Source: Gottschalkiaceae bacterium SANA
GTDB taxonomy: Bacteria > Bacillota > Clostridia > Tissierellales > GPF-1
Reading direction: 5' to 3'
DNA length: 64,000 nt
Assembly (NCBI GenBank): GCA_036323355.1
Contig: AP028876.1
Location: forward strand, 2,728,001-2,792,000
Shown: piece by piece, positions 9,244 through 17,581 of the stretch
Position numbering within the stretch: the stretch's first letter is position 1
Layout: every line of letters begins with the position of its first letter
Translations under genes and position numbers: made by a program
Notes under the pieces: generated by a model
Told to the model about the DNA's origin: nothing
Seen by the model: the letters and a program-made list of their open reading frames with translations, nothing else
Databases searched by the model: none

Positions 9244-10233
9244 TTAGATATTTTTATCTTCCAACATGATTTTCACATACTGCGCACGTTCATAAGCGAA
9301 TGGGTCCACCGCATCTTTCTTCGAGCAATTCCCTCTAAAATCATCGAGACTTTCATATCCCTTTTGATCCATCCAGTCTGTAATTCCCTTAATCATCCTT
9401 TCAATCTGACAGGTTTGATTCATGTAAAGGGTGCTGACAACTTGAACAGCATCGGCGCCTGCCAACAAGAGCTTAATGACATCTTCGGCCTCATAGATCC
9501 CCGTATTGGCAATAATCGACCCCTCTACGCGTCCGTAAAGCAAGGCAGCAAACCGCAATGACTCCCGATATGCACCCTCCTGTGTCAATTCAAAGGTTTC
9601 CAGATTCGCCTCTGTATCAATATCAATATCTGAATCAATAAATTGATTAAAGAGAATGACCCCTTTTGCTCCCGCCTCCATAAATCGCTTTACTGTATAG
9701 AGGGGATTGGTGTAACAGCGTGTCATCTTCACGCTGATCGGCAGATCCGTCGTTTCAACTATTTTCTTTATAATTCCAACTTCCCGGTCTTCCATTTCCT
9801 GCCCAGATATATCCATGCCTTCAGGTGTGTGGTAAAAATTGATCTCAAATCCATCAATTCCATACCCCTCCAATACCTTCACATAATGAATCCAACTCTC
9901 TTCTGAATAAGCATTCAAACTCGCAATTAATGGGATTGAAACCGCGCTTCTAGCAGCGCGGAGGTCCTTCAAGATTTGATCATTTCCCACTGTCATAATC
10001 TTACTGTACCATTTTTCCATTTTTTTCACACGATCCTGCTCAGATTCCAGAAGATTCTTCAATTGCATACTTTCCAATTGAATACTCTCTTCAAATATGG
10101 ACTTAAAGACAATTGCCCCAGCTCCATACTCTTCCATCTGCTTTAAGACCTGCGGATTCAATGACAAATCACATGCACCAACAACCACCGGACTTTGTAA
10201 GGTCAACCCCATATATTTTGCTTCAATCTTCAC
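9244..10233 (-). CDS. Dihydroorotate dehydrogenase-like flavoprotein
   Basis: A 329-aa protein with the FMN-binding TIM-barrel fold of class 1 dihydroorotate dehydrogenases. Visible elements are an N-terminal LQSPVVVGACDLS strand, PLIASLNAYS, GIDGFEINFYHTPEG, PISVKMTRC and the phosphate-binding end GSIIANTGIYEAEDVIKLLLAGADAVQVVSTLY. It stands alone, with no pyr genes nearby, so it is better called DHOD-like than PyrD; related proteins may be oxidoreductases for other substrates. The start is a GTG with GGAGGG five bases upstream. Confidence 0.87.
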   Translation of the reverse strand: MKIEAKYMGLTLQSPVVVGACDLSLNPQVLKQMEEYGAGAIVFKSIFEESIQLESMQLKNLLESEQDRVKKMEKWYSKIMTVGNDQILKDLRAARSAVSIPLIASLNAYSEESWIHYVKVLEGYGIDGFEINFYHTPEGMDISGQEMEDREVGIIKKIVETTDLPISVKMTRCYTNPLYTVKRFMEAGAKGVILFNQFIDSDIDIDTEANLETFELTQEGAYRESLRFAALLYGRVEGSIIANTGIYEAEDVIKLLLAGADAVQVVSTLYMNQTCQIERMIKGITDWMDQKGYESLDDFRGNCSKKDAVDPFAYERAQYVKIMLEDKNI

Positions 10234-10250
10234 GCTAGCCCTCCTTTGAG

Positions 10251-10277
10251 AAAAAGGATTCCAAATGGAATCCTTTC
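10251..10277 (-). terminator. Terminator of the 10276-10863 gene
   Basis: A perfect stem AAAGGATTCC/GGAATCCTTT with a 4-nt loop, then TTTC on the minus strand. It begins at the gene's stop codon. Confidence 0.85.
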
Positions 10278-10863
10278 ATTCTTTATTAAAAAACTTTTCA
10301 ACTGTCTTTTCGATAAATGAAAGATACAAATCTTCCTCAATCACCGTAATATGCGGGAATTCATCCTCGCTGTATCGACACGCCTTGATCAACTCAAAAG
10401 AATCTTTCAACGTGATAAATTCTAATGTCGGTACAACCTCATCATGGACACCGCCAAAATCAACGGATTTCAGATAATCGCAAATCTGTCTCATATCATA
10501 GATCTCAACATTTTCTGTAAAAGCGGTCTTGAATTCCTCATCGCTCAACCCTTTTTTACCGGGAGGGACAATCACACTACCGTGTTCACTGATATATGCG
10601 TCCAACCATAAATGCATATAATACCCGAAGAAGAAAGAAAACCACTTCTTTTCTCGCTTCAAATAGTCCGTATTCACTCGGAATTTCTCCAAATCAATAC
10701 GATCTCCCGTGTAAAAATGTACCTCCCGATAAGACTCTTCATTAGAGCGATCGTATAATTCAGGAGCCGCGGCGCCAAGCAGAAAGTATTCCTTCGCCAA
10801 TAAATCGCCTTCTCGTTCCAATACTCGTTTCGCTACATGCAAATGGGTGCAGAGTTGTGCCAT
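10276..10863 (-). CDS. Small zinc-dependent phospholipase C-like protein
   Basis: A 195-aa protein resembling a compact version of the zinc-dependent phospholipase C fold. It has an N-terminal histidine pair in CTHLHVAKRVL, LLGAAAPELYDRSNE near residue 28 (the GxxxPD-like position), and FFGYYMHLWLDAYISEHG near residue 79. No signal peptide. It resembles the protein at 4942-5937 in arrangement but is much shorter. The ATG at 10863 follows AAAGGAGAA. It may share a transcript with the MmcQ/YjbR gene 15 bp upstream; the substrate is unknown. Confidence 0.72.
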   Translation of the reverse strand: MAQLCTHLHVAKRVLEREGDLLAKEYFLLGAAAPELYDRSNEESYREVHFYTGDRIDLEKFRVNTDYLKREKKWFSFFFGYYMHLWLDAYISEHGSVIVPPGKKGLSDEEFKTAFTENVEIYDMRQICDYLKSVDFGGVHDEVVPTLEFITLKDSFELIKACRYSEDEFPHITVIEEDLYLSFIEKTVEKFFNKE

Positions 10864-10878
10864 GTGTCATTCTCCTTT

Positions 10879-11256
10879 CTATTCAGAAAGCTTTGAAATC
10901 CGTTCACGGTCTGCCTTTTTTAATTTACTGAAGACCAAGTCATAAGAATGCTGAATCATCGATTCAATTTGCTCGTCCGATAAGACGCCCTCTAACTGAA
11001 TGGTATTCCAATGCTTCTTATTCATATGATACCCTGCGGTGACTTCTTCATACATTGATCGAAGCCTTAAAGCTTCGTCAGGATTACATTTCAGGTTGAT
11101 GCTGAGGGGTTCTCTCGATTCATTAATCAGTGCGAACATCTTGTCTGAAACACGAAAAACCAAGGTAACCTCATCAAACGGATAATCACAACTTGTTCCC
11201 GGCAAGCGCAAACAAAGCTCTTTAGCGCGTTCATAAGTCATTGCCTGACTATCCAT
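10879..11256 (-). CDS. MmcQ/YjbR family protein
   Basis: A 125-aa protein of the MmcQ/YjbR family, recognised by [14 protein letters not shown], the acidic [12 protein letters not shown] and FALIN strands, [16 protein letters not shown] and the [13 protein letters not shown] segment. The fold (CyaY-like) is often described as DNA-binding, but cellular roles are poorly known. The ATG at 11256 overlaps the end of the upstream AIM24 gene by 8 bp, suggesting translational coupling; an ATG five codons later is an alternative start. Confidence 0.87.
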   Translation of the reverse strand: MDSQAMTYERAKELCLRLPGTSCDYPFDEVTLVFRVSDKMFALINESREPLSINLKCNPDEALRLRSMYEEVTAGYHMNKKHWNTIQLEGVLSDEQIESMIQHSYDLVFSKLKKADRERISKLSE

Positions 11257-12043
11257 CAATCATATTTCCCAAAGCACCTAAAAGGCTGCCTTCACCCTTG
11301 CTCGAACCACCAGCCTTGGGTGCATGTGAAATAATACGATCTGCCATACGACTAAACGGCAAAGACTGCAACCATACCGTACCTGGACCTCTAAGGGTCG
11401 CAAAGAACAAGCCCTCACCACCAAATAAGGCGCTTTTTACATTACCGACAAACTGAATGTCATAGTTTACATCCGCCGTCAAGGCAACCAAACAGCCCGT
11501 ATCTACCCGTAGAGCTTCGCCCGCTCTCAACTCACGCTTTACAACGGTTCCGCCAGCATGTAAGAAAGCCATTCCATCTCCCCTTAGACGCTGCATAATA
11601 AATCCTTCACCGCCAAAGAAGCCGGTACCTAGTTTCTTTTGGAAAGCAATATCCATTGAAATTCCCTTTGCTGCACAAAGGAATGCATCTTTTTGACAAA
11701 TCAATTCCTCATTCACATTCATCAAATCCACCGGAATAATGCTGCCCGGATACGGTGCCGCAAAAGCAACGTGCTTTTTCCCGCTTGCATCATTTCCAAA
11801 CAAGGTCATAAACAGACTTTCACCCGTTACAACTCGTTTGCCCGCCGACAAAAATTTCCCCATCAGGCCGCTACTTTTTGATTGTTGACTTCCGTCTCCA
11901 AAAATGGTTTCCATTTCAATGCCGTCTTCCATATACATCATGGCACCCGCCTCGGCAATCACGCTCTCGCCCGGATCTAACTCGATCTCAACAAACTGCA
12001 TATCATCACCATACAACTTATAATCTACTTCATGTGCTCTCAT
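11249..12043 (-). CDS. AIM24/TIGR00266 family protein
   Basis: A 264-aa protein of the AIM24-like family (beta-helical TIM24-like fold). Typical segments are [21 protein letters not shown] near the start, [26 protein letters not shown] near residue 118, the [12 protein letters not shown] strand, [15 protein letters not shown] and [25 protein letters not shown] near residue 205. Function is unknown in bacteria. The gene has a good AAAGGAGAAA site and overlaps the next gene, so AIM24, MmcQ and possibly the small PLC-like gene form one operon. No signal peptide. Confidence 0.9.
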   Translation of the reverse strand: MRAHEVDYKLYGDDMQFVEIELDPGESVIAEAGAMMYMEDGIEMETIFGDGSQQSKSSGLMGKFLSAGKRVVTGESLFMTLFGNDASGKKHVAFAAPYPGSIIPVDLMNVNEELICQKDAFLCAAKGISMDIAFQKKLGTGFFGGEGFIMQRLRGDGMAFLHAGGTVVKRELRAGEALRVDTGCLVALTADVNYDIQFVGNVKSALFGGEGLFFATLRGPGTVWLQSLPFSRMADRIISHAPKAGGSSKGEGSLLGALGNMIDG

Positions 12044-12174
12044 TAATTTTTCTCCTTTAATTGATCTATATCCTCTTTTTTATTCTACCCCATAAGAAAC
12101 TTCAATTCCCATATAATTTACAAGATTTACAATTTTTTCATTTCCTCAAGCAACCGTTCTTCACTTACTCGTTA

Positions 12175-13626
12175 TCACACAACGGAGATGCAGTTTTTGC
12201 CCATTTCTTTCGACTGATATAGCCCCTTGTCAACGCGACCCATTACAATATCAGGTGTATCGGTATGCTTCGATGCGGTGATTCCGATACTGATCGATAC
12301 GGAATACTCGCCAAAATCTGGATCTTTCGCAATACTTTCCTGCATGTTTGATAAGATTTGGGTTGCCGTCTCGATATCTTCGTAAATAATTCCAACATAC
12401 TCATCACCGCCCCATCTCGAGACAATCCCCTGATTTTTCAAGGCTTTACTTGCATGGGTAGCTAGCAAAGATATGATTTTGTCACCAAGAAGGTGTCCAA
12501 ATTGATCATTCAAGTTTTTGAAATTATCAATATCTATGATAAATACAGCAAAGCAAGTCTCTTTCATTTCCCCACTCTTGAGCGACTCATATAAGACCTG
12601 GTTAAAGCCCCTTCGATTCATTAAACCCGTTAATTCATCTGTTTTTGAAATCACCAACATTTTATCTTGAAATCCCTTGATCACATTATTGCTAATCAAA
12701 AGCACCAGGAGAATAACGATGAATACAATAATCAACACTTCACCAATCTGAGCATACAAGGCTCTTCTAAGAATGGACGTATCCTTTTTCACCATCAAGG
12801 TCCAATCTAAGTCTTCGATATACCTTGTGATCAAATATCCATCGATTCCATTCTCATTATATCGATATGTCTTTAATGTGGTTTTATTTGCAAAAATATC
12901 ATCTGTGAAACTACGAATTGTTTCATCTTCATTAATGTTATAGGATTCTATCAATTGATTGTTTGTGTGTACCTGAACCATTCCATGTTGATCAACCAAA
13001 AAACTTTCCAAGTCATATGAGTCTTCAAAAAGCCCCAAAATTCCTTGTACTTCTTTCATTTCCAAACCGACCCCAACAACTCCCATCAGTTGATTGTTTT
13101 CGTCTTCGATCCTACAATTAACGAAAACCGTTAATGCATTGCCTTGGGCCTCATCAACATCAACATCCAATTCATACAGTTTCCCCGATTCTATAAAGTT
13201 ATAATACCACTGGTCATGAAGATCACTTGGATCGATTGTTTTATGCACACCTTTATAATGATAATAGTCTTTGGTTTTTTCTGATATAACGAAAACAGAA
13301 TTATAATCATATTTCAACTTTAATCCGTCCAAGTATTCGATCAACTCTTCAGAATCCGGTTCACCAACACTTTCACTCTCTAACCAACCCTTCAAGAAAC
13401 TATCATTGGCCATTGTTAAGGACACAAAAATCGGTTTGATTAACTCGTTATTAATTTCAGAGTAGATATTGGATGAGGAAAGCTTTGAAATGTTTTTTAT
13501 GTCTTCTCTAATTATGGCATCATACGAAATTGTATTAATCGCAACCGTGACAATAAAGCCAAGTAAAATAATGAAGCTGATGGTTATACTGATCTTATTT
13601 TTCCGTTTATTATCAAACTGCTTCAT
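12175..13626 (-). CDS. Membrane sensor diguanylate cyclase (Cache-GGDEF)
   Basis: A 483-aa protein that would make cyclic di-GMP from two GTP. It has an N-terminal transmembrane helix (about 12-32), an extracellular dCache-like sensor region (about 35-280), a second helix (about 284-304) and a C-terminal GGDEF domain starting at DELTGLMNRRGF. The substrate aspartate lies in IIDIDNFKNLND. The active-site signature reads RWGGDEY, with Tyr replacing the usual Phe, a variation seen in some active enzymes. The RxxD inhibitory-site positions read K..G, so classic product inhibition is probably absent. No EAL domain. Monocistronic by position. Confidence 0.93.
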   Translation of the reverse strand: MKQFDNKRKNKISITISFIILLGFIVTVAINTISYDAIIREDIKNISKLSSSNIYSEINNELIKPIFVSLTMANDSFLKGWLESESVGEPDSEELIEYLDGLKLKYDYNSVFVISEKTKDYYHYKGVHKTIDPSDLHDQWYYNFIESGKLYELDVDVDEAQGNALTVFVNCRIEDENNQLMGVVGVGLEMKEVQGILGLFEDSYDLESFLVDQHGMVQVHTNNQLIESYNINEDETIRSFTDDIFANKTTLKTYRYNENGIDGYLITRYIEDLDWTLMVKKDTSILRRALYAQIGEVLIIVFIVILLVLLISNNVIKGFQDKMLVISKTDELTGLMNRRGFNQVLYESLKSGEMKETCFAVFIIDIDNFKNLNDQFGHLLGDKIISLLATHASKALKNQGIVSRWGGDEYVGIIYEDIETATQILSNMQESIAKDPDFGEYSVSISIGITASKHTDTPDIVMGRVDKGLYQSKEMGKNCISVV

Positions 13627-13678
13627 TCACAAACCCTCCATGAAACCTATCTTCTAAAGATAGGTAATCGTTGCCATC

Positions 13679-14734
13679 CTATAGTTTCGATTGCTCACAA
13701 CACCACGCACTTGTCCTGCAGTTGTCTCGCAATTGCTTCTGCATATCATCCAAATGCTCTTTTGTCCAAAGTGCTACGGTTCCACCGGTATGGAGAAACA
13801 TTGCATTCTCATGGGGCTTAATCCAGTCGCCAGCTTGAATCAAGTCAACAAATCCACGAAAGGTCTTCCCAGTATAGGTTGGATCCAGCATAATCGCCTC
13901 GCTCTTGGCCAACATCATAATTGCATCTCTAGTAATTGGATCCGGTTGATTATAGGCCTCGCCAGCGTAGGGAGCATTTGCAGGACCATAGGCAATTTTT
14001 ATATCATACTCTGTAATCCTGATATCAAGTTCAAAATACGAACAAATCTCATTGGCATATTCCAACACCTCAGCGTCTTTTTCTTCAGGCATCACAGGAA
14101 TCCCAATCACATCAAAGGGCGCATCAAAATACTTGGCTCCAATCAGCATGCCGGCATAGGTACCCATTGAACCCACCGTGCATACCACATGGTCAATCGT
14201 CAAAACTTGGTCTTCCATCTGCTTCATAATCTCTTTGACAGACATGATATACCCAACAGCTCCCAGGTAATTTGACCCACCCATGGGAACAACATAAACC
14301 TTGTCTCCAGCTCTTTCGTATTCTTTAATTACTTCATTTGCCGCCATCTCTTGATCGTTTTCTTCCGACACAAAATAGAGATCTGCTCCCATTAAGGCAT
14401 CTAGCGTCAAATTACCAGAAAGATAGCCTGGGTCTTCACCCTTGAGGATTAAAATTGGCTTTAAGCCCAATTTGATTGCAGCACCAACTGTTGTTCGACC
14501 ATGATTGGTCTGTGTTCCACCGTATGTCAGAACGGCTGTACATCCGCTTTCAATCGCCTCTTGCAAAAGATACTCAAGCTTTCGAGTTTTATTTCCGCCT
14601 ATAGCAGGACCCGTAGTATCATCCCGCTTAATAAATAATTCGCCCATTCCAAGATTTTTTGAAAGGTTCTTCATCTTTTCCAATGGAGTTGGATAATGAC
14701 CCAGACTCACTTTTTTCAGATCTTCAATTCTCAT
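13679..14734 (-). CDS. D-cysteine desulfhydrase family PLP enzyme
   Basis: A 351-aa fold-type II PLP enzyme of the D-cysteine desulfhydrase/ACC deaminase family. The PLP lysine is in GGNKTRKLEYLL near residue 50; TYGGTQTNHGR near residue 72 and VVCTVGSMGTYAGML near 185 form the cofactor and phosphate pockets; LHTGGTVALW is the C-terminal conserved strand. It probably eliminates H2S or ammonia from a D-amino acid or related substrate; exact specificity cannot be read here. The C-terminus is cysteine-containing (SAWCCEQS). The ATG follows AGGGGGAAA. Stands alone. Confidence 0.88.
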   Translation of the reverse strand: MRIEDLKKVSLGHYPTPLEKMKNLSKNLGMGELFIKRDDTTGPAIGGNKTRKLEYLLQEAIESGCTAVLTYGGTQTNHGRTTVGAAIKLGLKPILILKGEDPGYLSGNLTLDALMGADLYFVSEENDQEMAANEVIKEYERAGDKVYVVPMGGSNYLGAVGYIMSVKEIMKQMEDQVLTIDHVVCTVGSMGTYAGMLIGAKYFDAPFDVIGIPVMPEEKDAEVLEYANEICSYFELDIRITEYDIKIAYGPANAPYAGEAYNQPDPITRDAIMMLAKSEAIMLDPTYTGKTFRGFVDLIQAGDWIKPHENAMFLHTGGTVALWTKEHLDDMQKQLRDNCRTSAWCCEQSKL

Positions 14735-14861
14735 ATTTTCCCCCTAGACACAATTTATCTTTTGATCCATTTTGATCCATTTACTTATCATTCTAATTAT
14801 AAACGAAACAGGAAATGATTGCCTTATCAATCTCCATACAACTTTCACCTATTAGCGAGAC

Positions 14862-14905
14862 AAAAACTGCCAAAGACTCGATTGAACAAGCCTTTGGCAG
14901 TTTTT
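14862..14905 (-). terminator. Terminator after the CGGC gene
   Basis: A long stem AAAACTGCCAAAG/CTTTGGCAGTTTT. The T-runs on both sides mean it could work in either direction, but it serves the minus-strand gene ending at 14925. Confidence 0.85.
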
Positions 14906-14924
14906 ATACATGATTCTCTTGTTT

Positions 14925-15257
14925 TTAATGTGTCCATTCAATGATCTGAATCTTGTCTCCAAATCTTTTTTCAATGGCATCTTTCATCTCTTGATAATGC
15001 GGACAAGGAATTCCTATGGGATTTCCTTTTTTGATACAGGACGCAAATGCAATTGCATCGATCCCTCGATCTACCATCACCTGAACTCGTCCTATAGACC
15101 TTTTCCCTGGGCAGCCACCACATGAAACAAATCCAACAATCTCAACAGGACCCAGTTCTTCAAAACCACCTGCTCCATGCTGTGCCATCTTAAAATCCGT
15201 GGTTCCCGGGCAATAATCTTCGGTTTGTTGACACCGAATAATTCCTACTTTTTTCAT
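14925..15257 (-). CDS. CGGC domain-containing protein
   Basis: A 110-aa protein with the CGGC signature in VGFVSCGGCPGKRS near residue 45, plus an N-terminal IIRCQQTEDYCPG and a later FASCIKKG and GIPCPHY. Six conserved cysteines and the length fit the CGGC domain family, thought to bind metal or handle redox-active sulfur; no function has been assigned to my knowledge. The gene has its own terminator and sits upstream of the PLP desulfhydrase on the same strand, but the terminator separates the two. Confidence 0.88.
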   Translation of the reverse strand: MKKVGIIRCQQTEDYCPGTTDFKMAQHGAGGFEELGPVEIVGFVSCGGCPGKRSIGRVQVMVDRGIDAIAFASCIKKGNPIGIPCPHYQEMKDAIEKRFGDKIQIIEWTH

Positions 15258-15422
15258 CTACTAAACTCCCCGTTTCAAATTTCTTTTCCCCGCTATTCTA
15301 TCATGATCCTTCAATTTTACCATAATAAACTCAATCGGTTCACGAACCAACTTACGAAATTCAACTGCTATGAAACCAATTAAAAGGAGGGCTCAATGAT
15401 GCCCAATGGCAAATCACCCTCT

Positions 15423-15451
15423 TTGACATTTTCGAAAAAACAAGGCATAAT
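15423..15451 (+). promoter_or_regulatory. Promoter for the small membrane-protein operon
   Basis: TTGACA (15423-15428), a 17-bp spacer and CATAAT (15446-15451), about 40 bp before the start codon at 15491. This is one of the best sigma-A promoters in the window. Confidence 0.85.
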
Positions 15452-15490
15452 AAGCAAGTCAAAAGGGATTGACAGAAATTGGAGGATATT

Positions 15491-15622
15491 ATGGAAATAT
15501 ACATAGCACTTGCATTACTCCTCTTGGGGATTATCATTCTATTTTCAAGAAGCCAAAAAGCACGAAAGAAAGACTTTATTCATGTTTCTCAGCGCATTGA
15601 TGAATTGGAACGCAGACTATAA
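15491..15622 (+). CDS. Small single-pass membrane peptide, 43 aa
   Basis: MEIYIALALLLLGIIILFSR is a membrane helix; the rest is a short, strongly charged tail ending in RIDELERRL that could form a coiled coil. Support for the gene is a GGAGG site five bases before the ATG, the strong promoter at 15423-15451 and an adjacent membrane-protein gene 34 bp downstream with the same N-terminal-helix design. I know no family. It could be a partner or paralogous anchor for the downstream protein. Confidence 0.7.
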   Translation: MEIYIALALLLLGIIILFSRSQKARKKDFIHVSQRIDELERRL

Positions 15623-15656
15623 GAATAGGTTCTTTTATCCCATTGGAGGTAAAACT

Positions 15657-15947
15657 ATGGAATTGATCATACTCGGAGCAATCGCGCTCACAGCCGCAGT
15701 CCTTCTTGCAACCATAAGCCAATTGCAACATTCAATTGCTTATATACATAAACGACTTGACCTTATCACAGAACAACTCGGTGTAGAGAGTCTTATAGAT
15801 GAACAAGAACTTTCAGAAATTCACATACTACTTCAAGATGGCAAACAGAATAAAGCAATAAAAGCCTATCGAAAATCGACCGGTGTCGGCTTAAAAGAAG
15901 CTTACGATGCCATTTTGCTCATCGAAAAAAAACGAACCTCCCAATAA
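15657..15947 (+). CDS. Membrane-anchored protein with an L7/L12 C-domain-like tail
   Basis: A 96-aa protein: transmembrane helix at residues 1-20, a short coiled-coil-like segment, and a C-terminal stretch LLQDGKQNKAIKAYRKSTGV followed by GLKEAYDAI, which closely resembles the C-terminal domain of ribosomal protein L7/L12 (KIxVIKxVRxxTGLGLKEAK). In the ribosomal protein that domain recruits translation GTPases. I start at 15657 because GGAGG lies 7 nt upstream; the longer open frame from 15510 overlaps the preceding gene and has no ribosome-binding site. Co-transcribed with the 43-aa peptide. Function unknown. Confidence 0.85.
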   Translation: MELIILGAIALTAAVLLATISQLQHSIAYIHKRLDLITEQLGVESLIDEQELSEIHILLQDGKQNKAIKAYRKSTGVGLKEAYDAILLIEKKRTSQ

Positions 15948-15962
15948 TTTAATGGGAGGTTC
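15925..15962. terminator. Terminator between convergent genes
   Basis: Stem GAACCTCCCA/TGGGAGGTTC with a 9-nt loop. On the minus strand it is followed by eight T residues, so it ends the ferredoxin gene; it probably also serves the plus-strand operon. Confidence 0.85.
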
Positions 15963-15967
15963 TACTA

Positions 15968-16741
15968 TTATTCGGAAACAATGGTTCCGTCTGGTCCAAT
16001 CACCACTTCACGGTAAGGCACAATCTTTTGTGCATTCAGCATAGCCTGCTGAGCCGCCTTCACAATGCCACCACAGCATGGCACTGACATTCTGACTACT
16101 GTAATGCTCTTCAAGGCATTCGCCTTCACAATTTCAGTCAACTTTTGAGTATGGGCTGCGATATTATCCAACTTGGGACATCCAATCACAGTTACACGAC
16201 CTTTAATAAATTCTGCATGGAAGTTTCCGTACGCGTAGGCGGTACAGTCCGCAGCAATCAATAGGTCAGCACCCTGCAAATAATCCGCATAGGGGTTGAT
16301 CAATTCCAGTTCCACCGGCCATTGTTTCAATTGTGACGGCACAGTTTGAAAATCAACTGCTTGTTGTAGCGGTGCTGCTTGAGTCTTTGGCTCTTCTCTT
16401 TGAATCGATTGGGCTGCTGAACCGGGACAACCGCATGGAATACTTGGCATTGCATCTGCAAATCCTTCGCAACTTGTAGGCTCTGCCGCTTTTTTCTCCG
16501 CCATTCTTGCCATAACCAATTCTTCGTTATAGGCATCCGCTTCTCGTTCAATCATAGTAATGGCACCTGTTGGGCATGAAGGCAGGCAATCGCCCAATCC
16601 ATCGCAATATTGATCCGACATCATTTTTGCTTTTCCATCAATCATTTGAATCGCACCCTCGTGGCATGCTGTTACACAAAGGCCACATCCGTTGCATTTA
16701 TCTTCATCAATGCTTATAATCGTTCTCTTATAACGTTCCAT
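15968..16741 (-). CDS. 4Fe-4S ferredoxin-type protein with C-terminal domain
   Basis: A 257-aa cytosolic iron-sulfur protein. The N-terminal ferredoxin domain has two 4Fe-4S motifs (CNGCGLCVTACHEGA and CDGLGDCLPSCPTGA). A linker with IPCGCPG adds more cysteines, and the C-terminal domain (about 145-257) contains DLLIAADCTAYAYGNFH, VTVIGCPKLDN and VRMSVPCCGGI. Proteins of this layout (sometimes called FrdX) are found near hybrid-cluster protein genes and HcpR regulators in anaerobes, which fits the divergent Crp/Fnr regulator here; no hcp gene is in the window. A perfect operator lies exactly at -41.5 of its likely promoter. Confidence 0.85.
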   Translation of the reverse strand: MERYKRTIISIDEDKCNGCGLCVTACHEGAIQMIDGKAKMMSDQYCDGLGDCLPSCPTGAITMIEREADAYNEELVMARMAEKKAAEPTSCEGFADAMPSIPCGCPGSAAQSIQREEPKTQAAPLQQAVDFQTVPSQLKQWPVELELINPYADYLQGADLLIAADCTAYAYGNFHAEFIKGRVTVIGCPKLDNIAAHTQKLTEIVKANALKSITVVRMSVPCCGGIVKAAQQAMLNAQKIVPYREVVIGPDGTIVSE

Positions 16742-16782
16742 AAATTATTCTCCTTTTCAATCATCGTCTTTGTAATATGCTT

Positions 16783-16788
16783 ATCATA
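16783..16788 (-). promoter_or_regulatory. -10 element of the ferredoxin gene
   Basis: On the minus strand TATGAT, with no good -35 hexamer 17 bp upstream. This is typical of activator-dependent promoters and fits the operator centred 41.5 bp before the inferred start at 16776. Confidence 0.5.
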
Positions 16789-16810
16789 AACAATTTCGGG
16801 TAAAAAAACC

Positions 16811-16824
16811 GTAACCTACGTTAC
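16811..16824. promoter_or_regulatory. Crp/Fnr-family operator
   Basis: A perfect palindrome GTAAC-CTAC-GTTAC. It is centred at -41.5 for the minus-strand ferredoxin promoter, the class II activator position, and lies 15 bp before the start codon of the plus-strand regulator, where binding would repress that gene. The half-site differs from CRP (TGTGA) and FNR (TTGAT), and resembles what I recall for some clostridial HcpR sites. Confidence 0.75.
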
Positions 16825-16838
16825 CAAAGGAGGCGCAC

Positions 16839-17519
16839 TTGGAAAAATGGAAATCCACGATCCTACAATCAAAACTTTTTCAAGACTTTCATGAAAACGA
16901 ATTAGAATCGTTCATCACGAAAGCACACGGCAACCTTGAGTCTTTTCAAAAGGGACAAATTGTTGCAAATGAAGAAACGCCCTGCACCCATATCGGCATC
17001 GTTATTTCAGGAATCATAGACGTACAAAAAACGTACCCCTCTGGAAAATTTATAACCATCAACCACCTTGAAAAAGGAGAGATGTTTGGCGAGGTCATCG
17101 TCTTTTCGAACAGAAAAACCTTTCCAGCCACACTGATTGCTCAAAGCAAATCTCAAGTATATTTTCTAAAGAAAGAAGAGCTCATGCAGCTGAATCAAAC
17201 GTATCCATTGTTGATGGAAAACTTTATGAAAGTACTTTCTCAAAAAATATTAATCCTAAATCAACGAGTGAAAAGCTTATCGTACCACACCTTAAGGCAA
17301 CGAATCATTGATTATCTTTTAGAAATCTACAAAAAACAAAATGCCATGATGTTTCAACTCCCCGTTTCACGCAAGCAAATGGCTGACCGTCTGGGAACAA
17401 CCCGGCCATCACTATCTCGTGAATTGGCAAAAATGAAAGACGAAGGACTCATCGATTACGAAAAAAATGGCTTCAAGATCTTGGATCTAGAGCGATTAGA
17501 AGCGGTCTTATTTGAATAA
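16839..17519 (+). CDS. Crp/Fnr family transcriptional regulator
   Basis: A 226-aa regulator: cyclic-nucleotide-binding-like jelly roll (about 20-130) with KGEMFGEVIVF, a dimerisation helix (about 130-155) and a C-terminal winged helix with the recognition segment VSRKQMADRLGTTRPSLSRELAKM. No FNR-type N-terminal cysteine cluster, so it does not carry an FNR iron-sulfur sensor. The start is TTG, with GGAGG five bases upstream; the next ATG is out of frame. It is transcribed divergently from the ferredoxin gene, with a shared palindromic operator. Likely an HcpR-type nitrosative/redox regulator, inferred from its neighbour. Confidence 0.9.
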   Translation: MEKWKSTILQSKLFQDFHENELESFITKAHGNLESFQKGQIVANEETPCTHIGIVISGIIDVQKTYPSGKFITINHLEKGEMFGEVIVFSNRKTFPATLIAQSKSQVYFLKKEELMQLNQTYPLLMENFMKVLSQKILILNQRVKSLSYHTLRQRIIDYLLEIYKKQNAMMFQLPVSRKQMADRLGTTRPSLSRELAKMKDEGLIDYEKNGFKILDLERLEAVLFE

Positions 17520-17545
17520 ATCTGTAACAACTGGTTTTCAACCCC

Positions 17546-17574
17546 TTGACGAATGTGTTTCCATGCAATACAAT
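17546..17574 (+). promoter_or_regulatory. Promoter of the putP T-box leader
   Basis: TTGACG (17546-17551), a 17-bp spacer and TACAAT (17569-17574). Transcription would begin near 17581, at the 5' edge of the T-box leader. Confidence 0.8.
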
Positions 17575-17581
17575 GAGTTAA

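Noticed and set aside
15396-15506. A 36-codon open frame with GGAGGG upstream, before the small membrane operon
   Set aside because: It contains the strong promoter (TTGACA/CATAAT) and overlaps the 43-aa gene out of frame; its product has no protein-like features, so it is probably chance.
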